Below, piece after piece: positions 28,216-38,237 of a stretch of DNA of 64,000 bases. Below the pieces are notes generated by a model. The model worked only from the letters and a program-made list of their open reading frames with translations. It did not search any database and was not told the origin of the DNA. This DNA comes from Leptothoe spongobia TAU-MAC 1115. Lineage in GTDB: Bacteria > Cyanobacteriota > Cyanobacteriia > Phormidesmidales > Phormidesmidaceae. The translations under genes and the position numbers were made by a program. The DNA lies in contig NZ_JADOES010000020.1 of assembly GCF_018739885.1 (NCBI RefSeq), forward strand, positions 1-64,000, in the 5' to 3' direction. Positions within the stretch are counted from its first letter, which is position 1. Each line of letters starts with the position of its first letter.

Positions 28216-29223
28216 TTGTCTCCAGACATTTACTTTTACATTCCAACCTCATTCTGGCCTGACCAGTTACCAGCTTCAAGTGCTGATAACTGGTCAGGCT
28301 TTGGTCTGGGTATCTATGCCTGGACGGTACAGACCTATCTGAAACTGCACGAGGCCGGGGTGGTTTGTCGGCTGACGGATCAATTACCTGATCAGGGCAT
28401 TGTCCTATTTCATGCTAATGCGACGCGGGGGTGTGATATGACCCCTGGACCAAAACGTTTGCTGATTTGCATGAAAGCAGAATCGCCTCTATGCCCTCAG
28501 GCTCAACTCCATGTGGTCCAAAATCCTTGTGAGGCGTCGTCAGTTTTGGGTTGTTACTTTATGCCCCACTGGCCCCAGCCTGGATTGAAACCTCGCCTGA
28601 GCGAACGACAAGATCGATTTAAGACGATTGCTTTTCTAGGGCATCAGAACAGTTTAGCTGCCGAGCTAATGACCCCAGACTGGGAAAATCAGTTAAAGCG
28701 GCGAGGGTTAAACTGGCAGCCGGTGATTAATACCAATGGGTGGAATGATCAGCAGTCTATTGACACTCGTTGGAATGATTATCAGCAGATTGATGCCATT
28801 GTCGCTGTCCGAGAATTTCATCGGCGACGTCCGCGCTATCGGAGTAAACCTGCTACTAAACTTTATAATGCTTGGTTAGCCGGAGTCCCTGCAATCCTGG
28901 GTCGAGAGCGGGCCTATCGAGCGGCAGGGACCACCGGTATTGACTACCTGGAAGCTAACTCCATGGCAGAGCTGTTGTCCTGTCTTGACCAGCTACACCA
29001 GGATAAAAAGCTCCGACAGTCGTTGGTAAAACGGGGCTATCGGCAAGGGCTAAAGTATACGCCAGAGGTGATCACCCAACGATGGCGGCAGTTTCTAGAT
29101 CATGTTGCTATACCTGCCTATTCTGCCTGGTGTGAATATGCTCTCTGGCAACAGACTGCGCAACAGTGGCAGGGTCAGGTTTTGAATTATTGCGATCGCG
29201 CCAGACAACGGCTGGGAATCTAA
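28216..29223 (+). CDS. Glycosyltransferase-like protein
   Basis: A 335-residue protein with a glycosyltransferase-like C-terminal half: ATKLYNAWLAGVPAILGRER resembles the nucleotide-sugar site of GT-B transferases, and the region to AYRAAGTTGIDYLEA followed by helical NSMAELLSCLDQLHQD fits the fold. The N-terminal part, about 1-150, is less familiar. There is no signal peptide or membrane segment. No ATG fits the N-terminus; a TTG at 28216 is the best start, with weak ribosome binding. A polysaccharide role is inferred and the donor is unknown. Confidence 0.6.
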   Translation: MSPDIYFYIPTSFWPDQLPASSADNWSGFGLGIYAWTVQTYLKLHEAGVVCRLTDQLPDQGIVLFHANATRGCDMTPGPKRLLICMKAESPLCPQAQLHVVQNPCEASSVLGCYFMPHWPQPGLKPRLSERQDRFKTIAFLGHQNSLAAELMTPDWENQLKRRGLNWQPVINTNGWNDQQSIDTRWNDYQQIDAIVAVREFHRRRPRYRSKPATKLYNAWLAGVPAILGRERAYRAAGTTGIDYLEANSMAELLSCLDQLHQDKKLRQSLVKRGYRQGLKYTPEVITQRWRQFLDHVAIPAYSAWCEYALWQQTAQQWQGQVLNYCDRARQRLGI

Positions 29224-29309
29224 TGAGAATGCTTAAATTATTATATCTGTTTTAGAGGCTATTCATAAAAGCCTTTAACTGGTTAGTTAGCACCACATTA
29301 CTTAGCTAT

Positions 29310-32300
29310 TTAGGATGGCGAGTGATCAACGAGTGATAGTTGTTGCTTTAAAGCTTTTGGAACATTCACTGCGTTTTCAATACCTTTAATTCCTTCCCAG
29401 TTTGTTTTTTTATCCCAAATAATTTTGAGTAGGTTGGCACTAGTGAGATTAGCCCCACTAAGATTAGCCCCACTAAGATTAGCATCACGGAGGTAGGCAC
29501 CATGAAGAGACGTGCCACTGAGATCGGCATCACGAAGGGAAGCATCACGCAGGTCAGTACCATTGAAGTTAGCAAAATTGAGGGTGGCGCTGCTGAGATT
29601 AGCGCCACGAAAATAGGTACGACGAGCATAGGTACGAGTGAGATCAGCATTACTCAAATTAGCGCTACTGAGGTTAGCACCATTGAGATAAGTGCCAATT
29701 AGGGTAGCATCAATTAAGGAGGCATGACTAAGATCAACCCCAGTGAGATTGGTTCCACGAAGATCAGCCCCACGGAGGTTGACATCATGGAGATCAGCAT
29801 TATGGAAGTCAGTATAACGAAGGTCAGCAGAACATAAGAACCTGCCTACGATGTTCTGAAACTTGCAGTCTGGACTACTTTGACTATAACTAATGATCCG
29901 AAGGAGGCATTTTTTATCAAAGATTTGGTAATCATCAACCAAGATTTTATCTAGAAAAGCCCTATAGCCCGCTTGTTCCTCACTAACTAATATTTTATTT
30001 AAGGGTGATTCTCTTTCATTCCTTTGCTGCCTGCAAGGATAAAAATGGAGATCTTCAGAATTGTCTTGAGATTGACCATAGCGGTGTAATTCTAGAAGTA
30101 AAATCAGAATATTTAGCCCTGTATAGATGTCTACTTGACGCTGACCAATCGAAATCCCTTGGCTTTCAATTTGTTCACCTTTTTGTTGAGGAAGCGTTGT
30201 TTTCTTAAGAATGTTAATAAACTCTCCACTGCACCAGCGAGTATAGAAAAATTCTAATCGTTTAAATAACACTTTTGCATTAAAGTTTTCACTGACTTCC
30301 CAAAGTGCTCTTATGTATTCCAAAATTTCGGGAGAAAGTCTACCAAAGCCAAACAGATCATATATCTCCCAATCTAATTGACTCTGTTTTGTGTCGAATC
30401 TATACCCTCTAGGGCTGGGTTTTGTCCATTCCTCTAAACTCTGTTGAATTCTCTCTGCACACAAATACTCACTGAAACTTTTATGAATAAACTCGACAGA
30501 TCCCCCTTGCTTACTGGCAGATTGCACATAAAAAGTTGCTAAGGCATTTCGTAGTGCATCAACTCCCAGTCGTTTTCTAGCTTGTTTAATTAATTCAATG
30601 GCATCGTCATCGTCTTCTAAACGTTCTTCTAACATCCTTATAGGCGCAGCCTCTCCACCAAACTGAGTAGCGCAAAATGCAGCTTCGATAAGGACGTGTC
30701 TTAATCCCTCTGTACTCAGCTCTGTTAAATCTCTAGTAAGTCTGGTAGAGCGTTGTTTAGTTAGTACCCAGTCCAATGACCGCTGATAAATCAAAATTTT
30801 AGCGATAGAACTGTTCAGGCCATTTCCAGAAATATCTTTCCCAGGTATTTTAGTATTTATCCACGCGCTATCCGAAACTGATTGAAAATTTCTATTCTTA
30901 TGGAGAAATCTTCTCACATCCTTAAACATATCAATAGCAAATTGTTTATCTCGATGCATTGCACCTAACAGATAGAGTAGTAAGGGTTCCTGGGCCAATT
31001 TTCGCACTTGTTCTGGGCACTGTTCATCCTGTAAAAAACTCCAAAATGTTTGAGCCTCCGATATCCCAACTTGATTAGCCCAGTTCCTAAACCAATGTTC
31101 TTGAAGAGTACTGTTCATTGGAATAATTTCAACCCGATCTAAGTTAGGTGGCATATATCGCTCTATACTTTGCAAAGTTAGAGGACGGCCAGTAATTAAT
31201 ACTCGGTGTCCTCTCTCTGTATTCTGTTGGCAACGCTCTTGAAAACCACCAACTTGTTTTAGGAATTGTTCTAAACCCTCACTGGTTCTCCCTTCCATCA
31301 ACAGCTCATCAAAGCCATCCAGTAGGAATAAAAAACGAGTATTGCAATCCGTTAGCCAGCCATTATCACTGGCAGAAAAATCTCTTCCCACAAGAGTTTT
31401 AAGTGTTTTCTCAAAGTCTTTTTCAAGGGTTCTAATGTCACGAAGGCGGATCAAGATAGGGATCCAAATGGGATATAGATTTTGACGCACCCAATCAGCA
31501 AACATACGACAGAAAACGCTTTTTCCCCTGCCGGGACCACCTTGGACAAACATTACCTGATCTTGTCGATCTGATCTTTGCAGCTGTGTTCTAGCCCAGT
31601 GTTCTAGATCGAATGATTTAGCATCATGATCAACTTGCCCATCAGTCTTCACTGGTTTTACCTGAAGCGAGACATAGATATCTTTGAACGCAAAATTTTC
31701 GTTGAAGACCTTATCTAAAGGCATTGGAGCGATCTGCTCACTCAGGTATTTATCAATACTTTGATACTTTTTGATATCCCATCGCCACCCTTCCAAATAT
31801 AGAGTTGATAACCGTTGAACATTATCCTTGGCAGCAGCCAAAGCCTCAACCATGTAACGATGAGTGTTATGGGAAATCCGTTGAGTTAGTATGTGAGCCT
31901 GCTCTTCATCCAATCCTGCTTGATGCAATCGAGCTTTTAAAACTGGATTAAAAGCTTTTGCTAGTTTAGATTCATGGAAGCAGAGTAAGCTTTCCTTTGC
32001 TTCTCTCTCACTCAGTTCTACTATTTGACCATCGACTTCAAGTGTTTCACCAAGGTTTCGAATTCGCTTGGTCAAGCTTGGATCAGCGGGTGTATCCTGG
32101 ATATGTTCTAAAAGTGGTTTATTTTCAGGCCATTGCAGAACTTTTATAAAGCTCTCTAAATAGGCGGCTTGGCTGATAATAGCCACACATTCCTCTAGTG
32201 AAGCTTCTTTCTGAGTTTTCTGTAGGTAGAATTGCAGTAAGTCTGCGCCAATGGATATAAAAGGTATCCCAGCCCCTAAAACTTGTGCAATTGGTGAGTT

Positions 32301-32486
32301 AAGGACATCTAGTAGAGAAGAGATTCTACTGACAATAGGCTTGAGTTCGGAGATATTCCTATGTTCGTGAAGTTCCTGTGCTAATTCCAGCACAGCTTTG
32401 CTTCCCTCTATACCACCTTTTGCGGCATCAACAGAAAACATATCGATCGAGAACTTCCAGAAATCTTGCCAGATTTTCTTGATCAT
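29310..32486 (-). CDS. NACHT NTPase with C-terminal pentapeptide repeats
   Basis: 1058 residues. A helical N-terminal region (about 1-290) precedes a NACHT-type NTPase with Walker A VQGGPGRGKSVFCRM near 318 and Walker B RFLFLLDGFDELLM near 383. An alpha-helical winged segment with FIHKSFSEYLCAERI near 670 follows. From about 885 to 1030 are pentapeptide repeats of the A(D/N)LXX type (ADLRGTNLTGVDLSHASL), likely a quadrilateral beta-helix. The ATG at 32486 has GGAAGAA about eight bases before it. STAND/NACHT proteins sense a trigger through the repeat arm and oligomerise. It lies 137 bp downstream of the WD40 gene on the same strand, probably in one transcript. A defence or cell-death role is inferred. 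Confidence 0.88.
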   Translation of the reverse strand: MIKKIWQDFWKFSIDMFSVDAAKGGIEGSKAVLELAQELHEHRNISELKPIVSRISSLLDVLNSPIAQVLGAGIPFISIGADLLQFYLQKTQKEASLEECVAIISQAAYLESFIKVLQWPENKPLLEHIQDTPADPSLTKRIRNLGETLEVDGQIVELSEREAKESLLCFHESKLAKAFNPVLKARLHQAGLDEEQAHILTQRISHNTHRYMVEALAAAKDNVQRLSTLYLEGWRWDIKKYQSIDKYLSEQIAPMPLDKVFNENFAFKDIYVSLQVKPVKTDGQVDHDAKSFDLEHWARTQLQRSDRQDQVMFVQGGPGRGKSVFCRMFADWVRQNLYPIWIPILIRLRDIRTLEKDFEKTLKTLVGRDFSASDNGWLTDCNTRFLFLLDGFDELLMEGRTSEGLEQFLKQVGGFQERCQQNTERGHRVLITGRPLTLQSIERYMPPNLDRVEIIPMNSTLQEHWFRNWANQVGISEAQTFWSFLQDEQCPEQVRKLAQEPLLLYLLGAMHRDKQFAIDMFKDVRRFLHKNRNFQSVSDSAWINTKIPGKDISGNGLNSSIAKILIYQRSLDWVLTKQRSTRLTRDLTELSTEGLRHVLIEAAFCATQFGGEAAPIRMLEERLEDDDDAIELIKQARKRLGVDALRNALATFYVQSASKQGGSVEFIHKSFSEYLCAERIQQSLEEWTKPSPRGYRFDTKQSQLDWEIYDLFGFGRLSPEILEYIRALWEVSENFNAKVLFKRLEFFYTRWCSGEFINILKKTTLPQQKGEQIESQGISIGQRQVDIYTGLNILILLLELHRYGQSQDNSEDLHFYPCRQQRNERESPLNKILVSEEQAGYRAFLDKILVDDYQIFDKKCLLRIISYSQSSPDCKFQNIVGRFLCSADLRYTDFHNADLHDVNLRGADLRGTNLTGVDLSHASLIDATLIGTYLNGANLSSANLSNADLTRTYARRTYFRGANLSSATLNFANFNGTDLRDASLRDADLSGTSLHGAYLRDANLSGANLSGANLTSANLLKIIWDKKTNWEGIKGIENAVNVPKALKQQLSLVDHSPS

Positions 32487-32623
32487 AAGAAATTCTTCCT
32501 TAAAAATGCATATTTCAGGTAAAAAGCACGACTCGTTTTTGCTTCCAAGAATAATTCCCCTAATACATTAAATTTGATGCTTTATCTTGCTTGCTCTCAC
32601 CTCTATAGTTAAATCTTGATGGA

Positions 32624-35600
32624 TTAACTACCTGTTGAATCTTGACTGTCTGGTAGAGTAGGGCAAGTTCTTTCGTAAGGAATATAGCTACTCATATATT
32701 TTTGCCATTCTTCATGAGTTAAATTGCGCTGTACTCTCTCACAAACGGCATCAGCTAGATCTTGAGTACAAGCTATCCATAATCTAATAGTAGCGTCATA
32801 GCTGCCTGAGGCCAGGGTCTTCCCGTCGGGGCTAAAGGCTATTGATGTGACACTCTGCTCATGACCCTTTAGGAGAATAGGACGGGGGTTATGTCCACTC
32901 AGATCCCAAATACGGATAGTCCAATCATAACCACCTGAAGCTAGCATTTTCCCATCAGGACTGAATGCTATTTCACTTACCCAATAGCTATGGCCTTTAA
33001 GAACTTTACAAGGGATTGTGTTAGTTGAACCAAGCTGGCTCAGATCCCATAGTCTTATAGTTTTGTCATCACTGCCTGATGCCAGCAGCTTGCCATCAGG
33101 ACTAAAAGCAACTGATAAGATTCTACCTTCATGCCCCTGAAGAACGGTAAGTGGGAAGTCAGTTTGTTCTGGGTGCCATAGTCTTACAGTTTTGTCATCA
33201 CTACCCGAAGCTAATAGTTTGCCATCTGGGCTAAAGGCAATTGATGTAATACTGCGATCATGGTGTCCTAAGATCTTACAGGAGGTATCTGGCTGACGTA
33301 AGTCCCATAACCGGATACTACGATCCCAACTACCTGAGGCCAGTATTTGGCTATCGGGACTAAAGACTACTGAACTAACTCCTGAGTCAAAGCCTTCAAA
33401 GACTCTAGCATCTGAATTAATTTGCTCAAGCTCCCATAGTCTTACAGTCTTGTCGCTACTGGCAGAAGCTAATAGTTGGCTATTAGGGCTAAATGCAACT
33501 GCATTAACTTCACTCTGATGACCTATCAAAGTCTTGGGTTCAGCATGGAGATCATCTGTGTTCCATAACCGAACAGTATGGTCCCAGCTGCCTGAGGCCA
33601 GCAGCTGTTTTGACCGATTAAAAGCAACTGAACTAATTTGGAGCTGATGGCCTTTCAGGACTCTTGGAGTCAGGGGAGCCTGTTGTAACTTCTGAAGTCG
33701 TATTGTACTATCCCAACTGCCTGAAACCAACAGTTGAGCATCTCGACTAAATGCCACCGAACTAATAACAAAGTATTGTCCCCTGAGGATTTTGGGTTTA
33801 TCACTTAGCCGACACAGATCCCATAAGCGTACAGTCTGATCATCCCCACTTGACGCCAAAATTGAGTTGTTGGGCATAAAGGCCACTGATCTGATATATC
33901 CCTTATGGCCTTTTAGCTTTACAGGAGCTTTATCGAGTTGGCTAAAATCCCATAACTGGACAGTGCCATCCCATCCTCCTGCAGCTAATAATTGACCGTC
34001 AGGACTAAACGCTAATGTATACACGCCATCTTGACTACTGAGGACGTTAAGGGGGATGCTGAGATTAGTTAAGCTCCATAACTGTATGGTCTTATCAGAA
34101 CTGCCTGAAGCTAATAGTTTACCATCAGGACTAAATGCTAATGAATGGACAACATCCGTGTGATTCTTAAGAATTGCGATAGGTGTATTCGGCTGATTTA
34201 GATTCCAAAGCCGTACCGTCGAATCCTCACTCCCTGTGGCTAACAATTTACTATTGGGACTAAATGCTACGGCATACACACTACCGTTGTGGTCTTTAAG
34301 AATATTACGCGGTTTGTCAAATTGTGTTAGGTTCCAAAGTTGTACCGTCGAATCCTCACTCCCCGTGGCTAACAATTTGCCATCATGGCTAAATGCTACA
34401 GCATAGACACTGCCTTGATGATTTTTAAGAGTTTTAGCGAGAAAACTGGGCTCCTCTAGATTCCATAGGCGCACAGTTTGATCCTCACTGCCCGAAGCTA
34501 ATAACCTACTATCAGGGGTCAAGGCAACACAATGGACAGCAGCACTATGTCCACGCAAGATATTACTAAAATCAGGAAGACTCAGAATTTCTCGAAGTGC
34601 TTCATCGACTTGGTCAAGAACTTGACACTGATCTCGTTGGTTAAAGAGGAATGCCTGACGTGCTAATAGAGCACTTAATTCATCGTTCCTACGTCTATTT
34701 TGCCGTAGTGATTGTGCTGGCAGGCCTTGTTTGATTACGGAAATTCGGTTAAAGCGTTCCTTGTCGAATTTTTCTTGCCTCTGTTGAAGATCTTCTTTAA
34801 ATTCTTTCTCCTTTAAATGCTGCGTCCGCCAGGTTAAAACTGGCTGAGCCAGGACATCGTGAAAAATCTCATACAGCTCTACATCGCGCTGCTCCGGTGA
34901 TGGTCCAATAGGACGGATGATACGTCTATTTCCTCGGCTGAGTTTATCGAGTAAGTCTGTTAGATCTTTTTCATCACAATTTGTAGTTCCAACTAAATCA
35001 AGAACAGGGTAAGCGATGGTAGATCCAGCAGGGGTTACAAGATACTGAAAGATATCAGCAGCAATATCTTGCTCTTTACTTGATAACAGGCTCATTTGCT
35101 CATTAAAATGAGCCTTAACAATAATCTCCGCCCCACCTAAATCATCTAGCATGCTTAGCTGAAGATTGTGCGACTCATCAGCTTCCATTTTCTCCCACAA
35201 ACGTGTCATCACTAGTTGTAGATAGGGAGCCTCATAGTTTGGCGGTGAAGGTTCAGGTTCAGATTCAGACATAAGCTCTAGGCCCCGTCCCCTCTCACCC
35301 AAGCTAACTCGACCTATCTTTACCTGGTTCAAAACCTCCTCAGCTAATTCCTTGTCGACATTGACTAGTACTTTAGACTGTCTCTGTTGACGATTAAATT
35401 CTTCAATTGGCTTTAAAACAGCATCTTGGGCTGATTCATAATCAAGAGGGTCAACCTTTAAGAGATTGCCAAATAGACCAGGGATACGTCCTTTGAAGAA
35501 AGCCAGTTTGGCCAAAGCATCATCTCGAATTGATATCAGGAAATGAACGGGGAGATCACGACACTTAACCGCGCGGGGAAACTCAGTGGCAAAGGTTCCT

Positions 35601-36094
35601 TTTCCAGTTTTTTGAGCATGATATAGGAAATAATCTTCAAACTGATCTAGAACAATAAAAATCTCACCATTTTCGTCTTCTTCGCCGAGGTAATTTGTCC
35701 ATGCCTTCAAGTTCTGATCTAGTCTGGAAGATATTGGAACGACTGGTTCAATATTTTTTTTGCCGACAATTTGTCGGATCACAGATTCAACCTGTTTTTG
35801 TATGCCGATTATGGGATCGTCGCGCCAGCTCCACTGACCTTCCAACGGAGGAAACACCACAATCGTAAATTCTGGTATGCCGTTTGATGAATTCTGTTGT
35901 TCTTCTTGCTGTATCTGATGAGCGACGCCTGCTCTTAGCACAGAGCTTTTACCTACACCACTTTCACCATAGACTATGGTTAACCGAGAGGTCATCAAAT
36001 TATCAGCGATAACCTCTGTCAGTGTTTCTCGACCAAAGAAAATAGGTGAATCTTCTTGATCGTAGGGCAAAAGCCCTTTGTATGGCATAAGCAT
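32624..36094 (-). CDS. nSTAND1 NTPase with 14 WD40 repeats
   Basis: 1156 residues. The N-terminal nSTAND1-like NTPase begins MLMPYKGLLPYDQEDSPIFF, a hallmark opening of this cyanobacterial family. Walker A GESGVGKS is at 43-50 and Walker B EIFIVLDQFEDYFLYH near 145-160. A coiled-coil-like basic and acidic helix (HLKEKEFKEDLQQRQEKF) near 425 links to 14 WD40 units counted by eye, enough for two seven-bladed propellers. ATG 36094 has GGAGG nine bases upstream and lies 21 bp after the SIR2-like gene, so the two are co-transcribed. The propellers likely bind the trigger and the SIR2-like protein is the likely effector; both statements are inference. Confidence 0.9.
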   Translation of the reverse strand: MLMPYKGLLPYDQEDSPIFFGRETLTEVIADNLMTSRLTIVYGESGVGKSSVLRAGVAHQIQQEEQQNSSNGIPEFTIVVFPPLEGQWSWRDDPIIGIQKQVESVIRQIVGKKNIEPVVPISSRLDQNLKAWTNYLGEEDENGEIFIVLDQFEDYFLYHAQKTGKGTFATEFPRAVKCRDLPVHFLISIRDDALAKLAFFKGRIPGLFGNLLKVDPLDYESAQDAVLKPIEEFNRQQRQSKVLVNVDKELAEEVLNQVKIGRVSLGERGRGLELMSESEPEPSPPNYEAPYLQLVMTRLWEKMEADESHNLQLSMLDDLGGAEIIVKAHFNEQMSLLSSKEQDIAADIFQYLVTPAGSTIAYPVLDLVGTTNCDEKDLTDLLDKLSRGNRRIIRPIGPSPEQRDVELYEIFHDVLAQPVLTWRTQHLKEKEFKEDLQQRQEKFDKERFNRISVIKQGLPAQSLRQNRRRNDELSALLARQAFLFNQRDQCQVLDQVDEALREILSLPDFSNILRGHSAAVHCVALTPDSRLLASGSEDQTVRLWNLEEPSFLAKTLKNHQGSVYAVAFSHDGKLLATGSEDSTVQLWNLTQFDKPRNILKDHNGSVYAVAFSPNSKLLATGSEDSTVRLWNLNQPNTPIAILKNHTDVVHSLAFSPDGKLLASGSSDKTIQLWSLTNLSIPLNVLSSQDGVYTLAFSPDGQLLAAGGWDGTVQLWDFSQLDKAPVKLKGHKGYIRSVAFMPNNSILASSGDDQTVRLWDLCRLSDKPKILRGQYFVISSVAFSRDAQLLVSGSWDSTIRLQKLQQAPLTPRVLKGHQLQISSVAFNRSKQLLASGSWDHTVRLWNTDDLHAEPKTLIGHQSEVNAVAFSPNSQLLASASSDKTVRLWELEQINSDARVFEGFDSGVSSVVFSPDSQILASGSWDRSIRLWDLRQPDTSCKILGHHDRSITSIAFSPDGKLLASGSDDKTVRLWHPEQTDFPLTVLQGHEGRILSVAFSPDGKLLASGSDDKTIRLWDLSQLGSTNTIPCKVLKGHSYWVSEIAFSPDGKMLASGGYDWTIRIWDLSGHNPRPILLKGHEQSVTSIAFSPDGKTLASGSYDATIRLWIACTQDLADAVCERVQRNLTHEEWQKYMSSYIPYERTCPTLPDSQDSTGS

Positions 36095-36115
36095 CTCAGT
36101 TTACCTCCACCCCAT

Positions 36116-37246
36116 TTATTTTCCTTGCCCACCTATTATTGAATGAATCTGTTCATCAAATTCATTCATGAAATCCTCTGGAGAGATATCTTGAATATCT
36201 ACATTATATTTCTTCCAGAATTTCTTATTTATATCATTGGACTCTTTAATGTCATCAGATTCTTCCGAATCCCATTGAATGGCATACCACTTAGACTTCT
36301 TTAAAAAAGGTCTAGTTGGCCAAATGTGATGCAAAATAACACGCTGGTGCCAATGGCTTAAGCTACAAGGCCCTAGAAAAAGGACTTGATTCCTACGCAA
36401 TTGCTTCAACAAAGTTGTAGGTAGCAGATCGGGAGTGTTACGCCAGGACAAAAAGTCGATGTAATCATCCTCACTAATCACTAATCTATCTGCATCTATG
36501 CTTTGATCGACTGTGCCGTAAACTTTGAGAATAACTGGGCGTTTCTTAAGTGAAAGTCTTCTATAGTTATTTGGATTATCAATCTCATGTATTATACCCT
36601 CAGGGGTTTTATGCAAAAACCAATCATCCTTCTCACCTGTAGCACTATAATAAACTAAATCAAAAGGCTCTTCAGCTGCTTCAAAGGCTTGTTCTAGCAT
36701 GCGGTCATAGCTCGTGGTTACAATTAGTGGAAACATTGGCGCATCCGGTTTTGTTAACCGTATAACCTTAGGTAGTAGAGCAAAAGACTTATGTAATTGG
36801 TTAGGACGATAATTTTTATCACACAGAATTCTATGAAGTTCAGACGTTGCCAAGACCTTCGATTCAGCGTCACATAGCAATTGAAATACATGTTGAAGAT
36901 CGGCCCATTCAGCTTTCCATTTACCGCTTTCTATTCCTTGAAAAGGGTACGAGAACTGAATTTCATCAAAATGGGCGGCACCGTGATTGGTAAAATATTC
37001 TATGAGGTATGCTGCAAGTTCTCGATGCGTTGGTGGATATGATGGGCAAGATGGTGGATTTAATGAGAAATCGCACTGCCAAAACTCTGGTTTTTGATTT
37101 ATTTTTGGACGATCACATAAATTATGTTCTCTACCAAGAACGGGTACAATCTTCCCCTCAATAATTCCCTGGATTAAGTTTTCACAATTTTTGTTAAGCA
37201 GCCTGTTTGGCTGTCGTACAGCCTCTTCTAGATTTGTTTGTGTCAT
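36116..37246 (-). CDS. SIR2-like (SIR2_2) effector-type protein
   Basis: 376 residues with the outline of STAND-associated SIR2 domains: IVPVLGREHNL at about 33-43 in place of the nucleotide loop GAG, LIVTTSYDRMLEQAF near 170, ILKVYGTVD near 239-246, VISEDDYIDFLSW and LFLGPCSLSHWHQRVILHHI. In active SIR2-like NADases the third motif usually reads KxHG; here Tyr243 replaces His. The N-terminal loop also departs from GxGxS. ATG 37246 is preferred over a non-ATG codon six bases upstream; no clear ribosome binding site is seen. It is the first gene of the SIR2/STAND/NACHT set. NAD depletion would be the expected family activity but is doubtful given the substitutions. Confidence 0.78.
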   Translation of the reverse strand: MTQTNLEEAVRQPNRLLNKNCENLIQGIIEGKIVPVLGREHNLCDRPKINQKPEFWQCDFSLNPPSCPSYPPTHRELAAYLIEYFTNHGAAHFDEIQFSYPFQGIESGKWKAEWADLQHVFQLLCDAESKVLATSELHRILCDKNYRPNQLHKSFALLPKVIRLTKPDAPMFPLIVTTSYDRMLEQAFEAAEEPFDLVYYSATGEKDDWFLHKTPEGIIHEIDNPNNYRRLSLKKRPVILKVYGTVDQSIDADRLVISEDDYIDFLSWRNTPDLLPTTLLKQLRRNQVLFLGPCSLSHWHQRVILHHIWPTRPFLKKSKWYAIQWDSEESDDIKESNDINKKFWKKYNVDIQDISPEDFMNEFDEQIHSIIGGQGK

Positions 37247-37814
37247 AATCAAAGTATTGATTGTGTAATTAGGAGCAAGAAATTAGGCTTTACTTATCAA
37301 CAAAGAAAAACTTAAACTATTTGATGGGCATAGCAAAAAGCAACTCTATCCTTTGGCTGACCATGTCCTACATGAGGGCTATATTTAGCAGATGAAGAAT
37401 GGTTGAATTTCTTTCTCATTTCAAAACTATGTCTATTAAGTATTGTTGAGGGAGTGTCAAAAATCCACTCTTATTGGAGTGGCAATGATCAGAATTCCTA
37501 TTATTTTAGCTATTATTTTTGATTATGTAGTATGAGTCTTAATGTAGCGAGATTAGAGCTTGCTGCTTCTGAAATAGTCTACGTTTGTAAAGTTAAGGAG
37601 AAGGACGTTTAAGGTGTAATGTTTGGCACTACTGCATAACTGAGGGAGGCTACTGGTTTGACCAGTGAGCCTAGACAAGTTTTGAGCGTTCCAGCAGTAA
37701 AGTAACTCCTACGGTGGCTTGAATCAGTCAATTTGTAGAAGGAAAAGGTAATGACGAAATTGGCTCAAAGCTTGTCTCATTTAAAATGGGACTACTTTTA
37801 ACATGTTGTGTTTG
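37247..37814. other. Intergenic stretch upstream of the SIR2/STAND operon
   Basis: About 570 bp with no supportable gene. It contains two small dyads: CCACTC-TTATTG-GAGTGG near 37465 and GGCTACTGG-TTTGA-CCAGTGAGCC at 37648-37671. The operon promoter must lie in the left part, close to 37247. The rest shows nothing I can name. Confidence 0.5.
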
Positions 37815-38018
37815 TCACCCGTCAAGGACACTCATCTTTGGGGCTGTTTGTTTCATTACTCTCAAGATGGCTTCAGCAACCAGGCCATAGCCAACTGTTG
37901 TGGGATGAATGCTGTCGAGACTGAATAATCCACCACCCACTCGTTTGTGATTATCAGAATCAAGGAGTAAAGTACTTGGGAGTGGTGTCTCTTTCAAAAG
38001 AGGATGTGATCCATTCCC
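37815..38018 (-). pseudogene. C-terminal fragment of an SGNH/GDSL hydrolase
   Basis: The open frame reads GGGLFSLDSIHPTTVGYGLV followed by AEAILRVMKQ, matching block V (DxxHP) and the final helix of SGNH-hydrolase esterases. The catalytic Ser block and everything upstream are missing, with a TAA stop just before the fragment. It has no plausible start and is read as a remnant. Confidence 0.5.
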
Positions 38019-38237
38019 TTAGGTTAAAACGCTATTTGGTGAATGTTTCTATGACGGTGCCAACAGACTACTGTCGTCTGCGATCGCAACCACCCGAAAC
38101 CCCTAAAATAAACCAATAACTTGATGTAGAGTCAGCATAGTCGTTGCCTCTACATCAAGTTTAGGTTCTCAAAAAGAGACGTTAGATCAGAATTTTGGTT
38201 AGAACTTAGCTATGTTTTAGTGAAAGGTCTAACCCCA

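Noticed and set aside
29502..29702. Plus-strand frame with repetitive Ile-Gly-Thr-Ser content
   Set aside because: It is the antisense shadow of the pentapeptide repeats in the NACHT gene.
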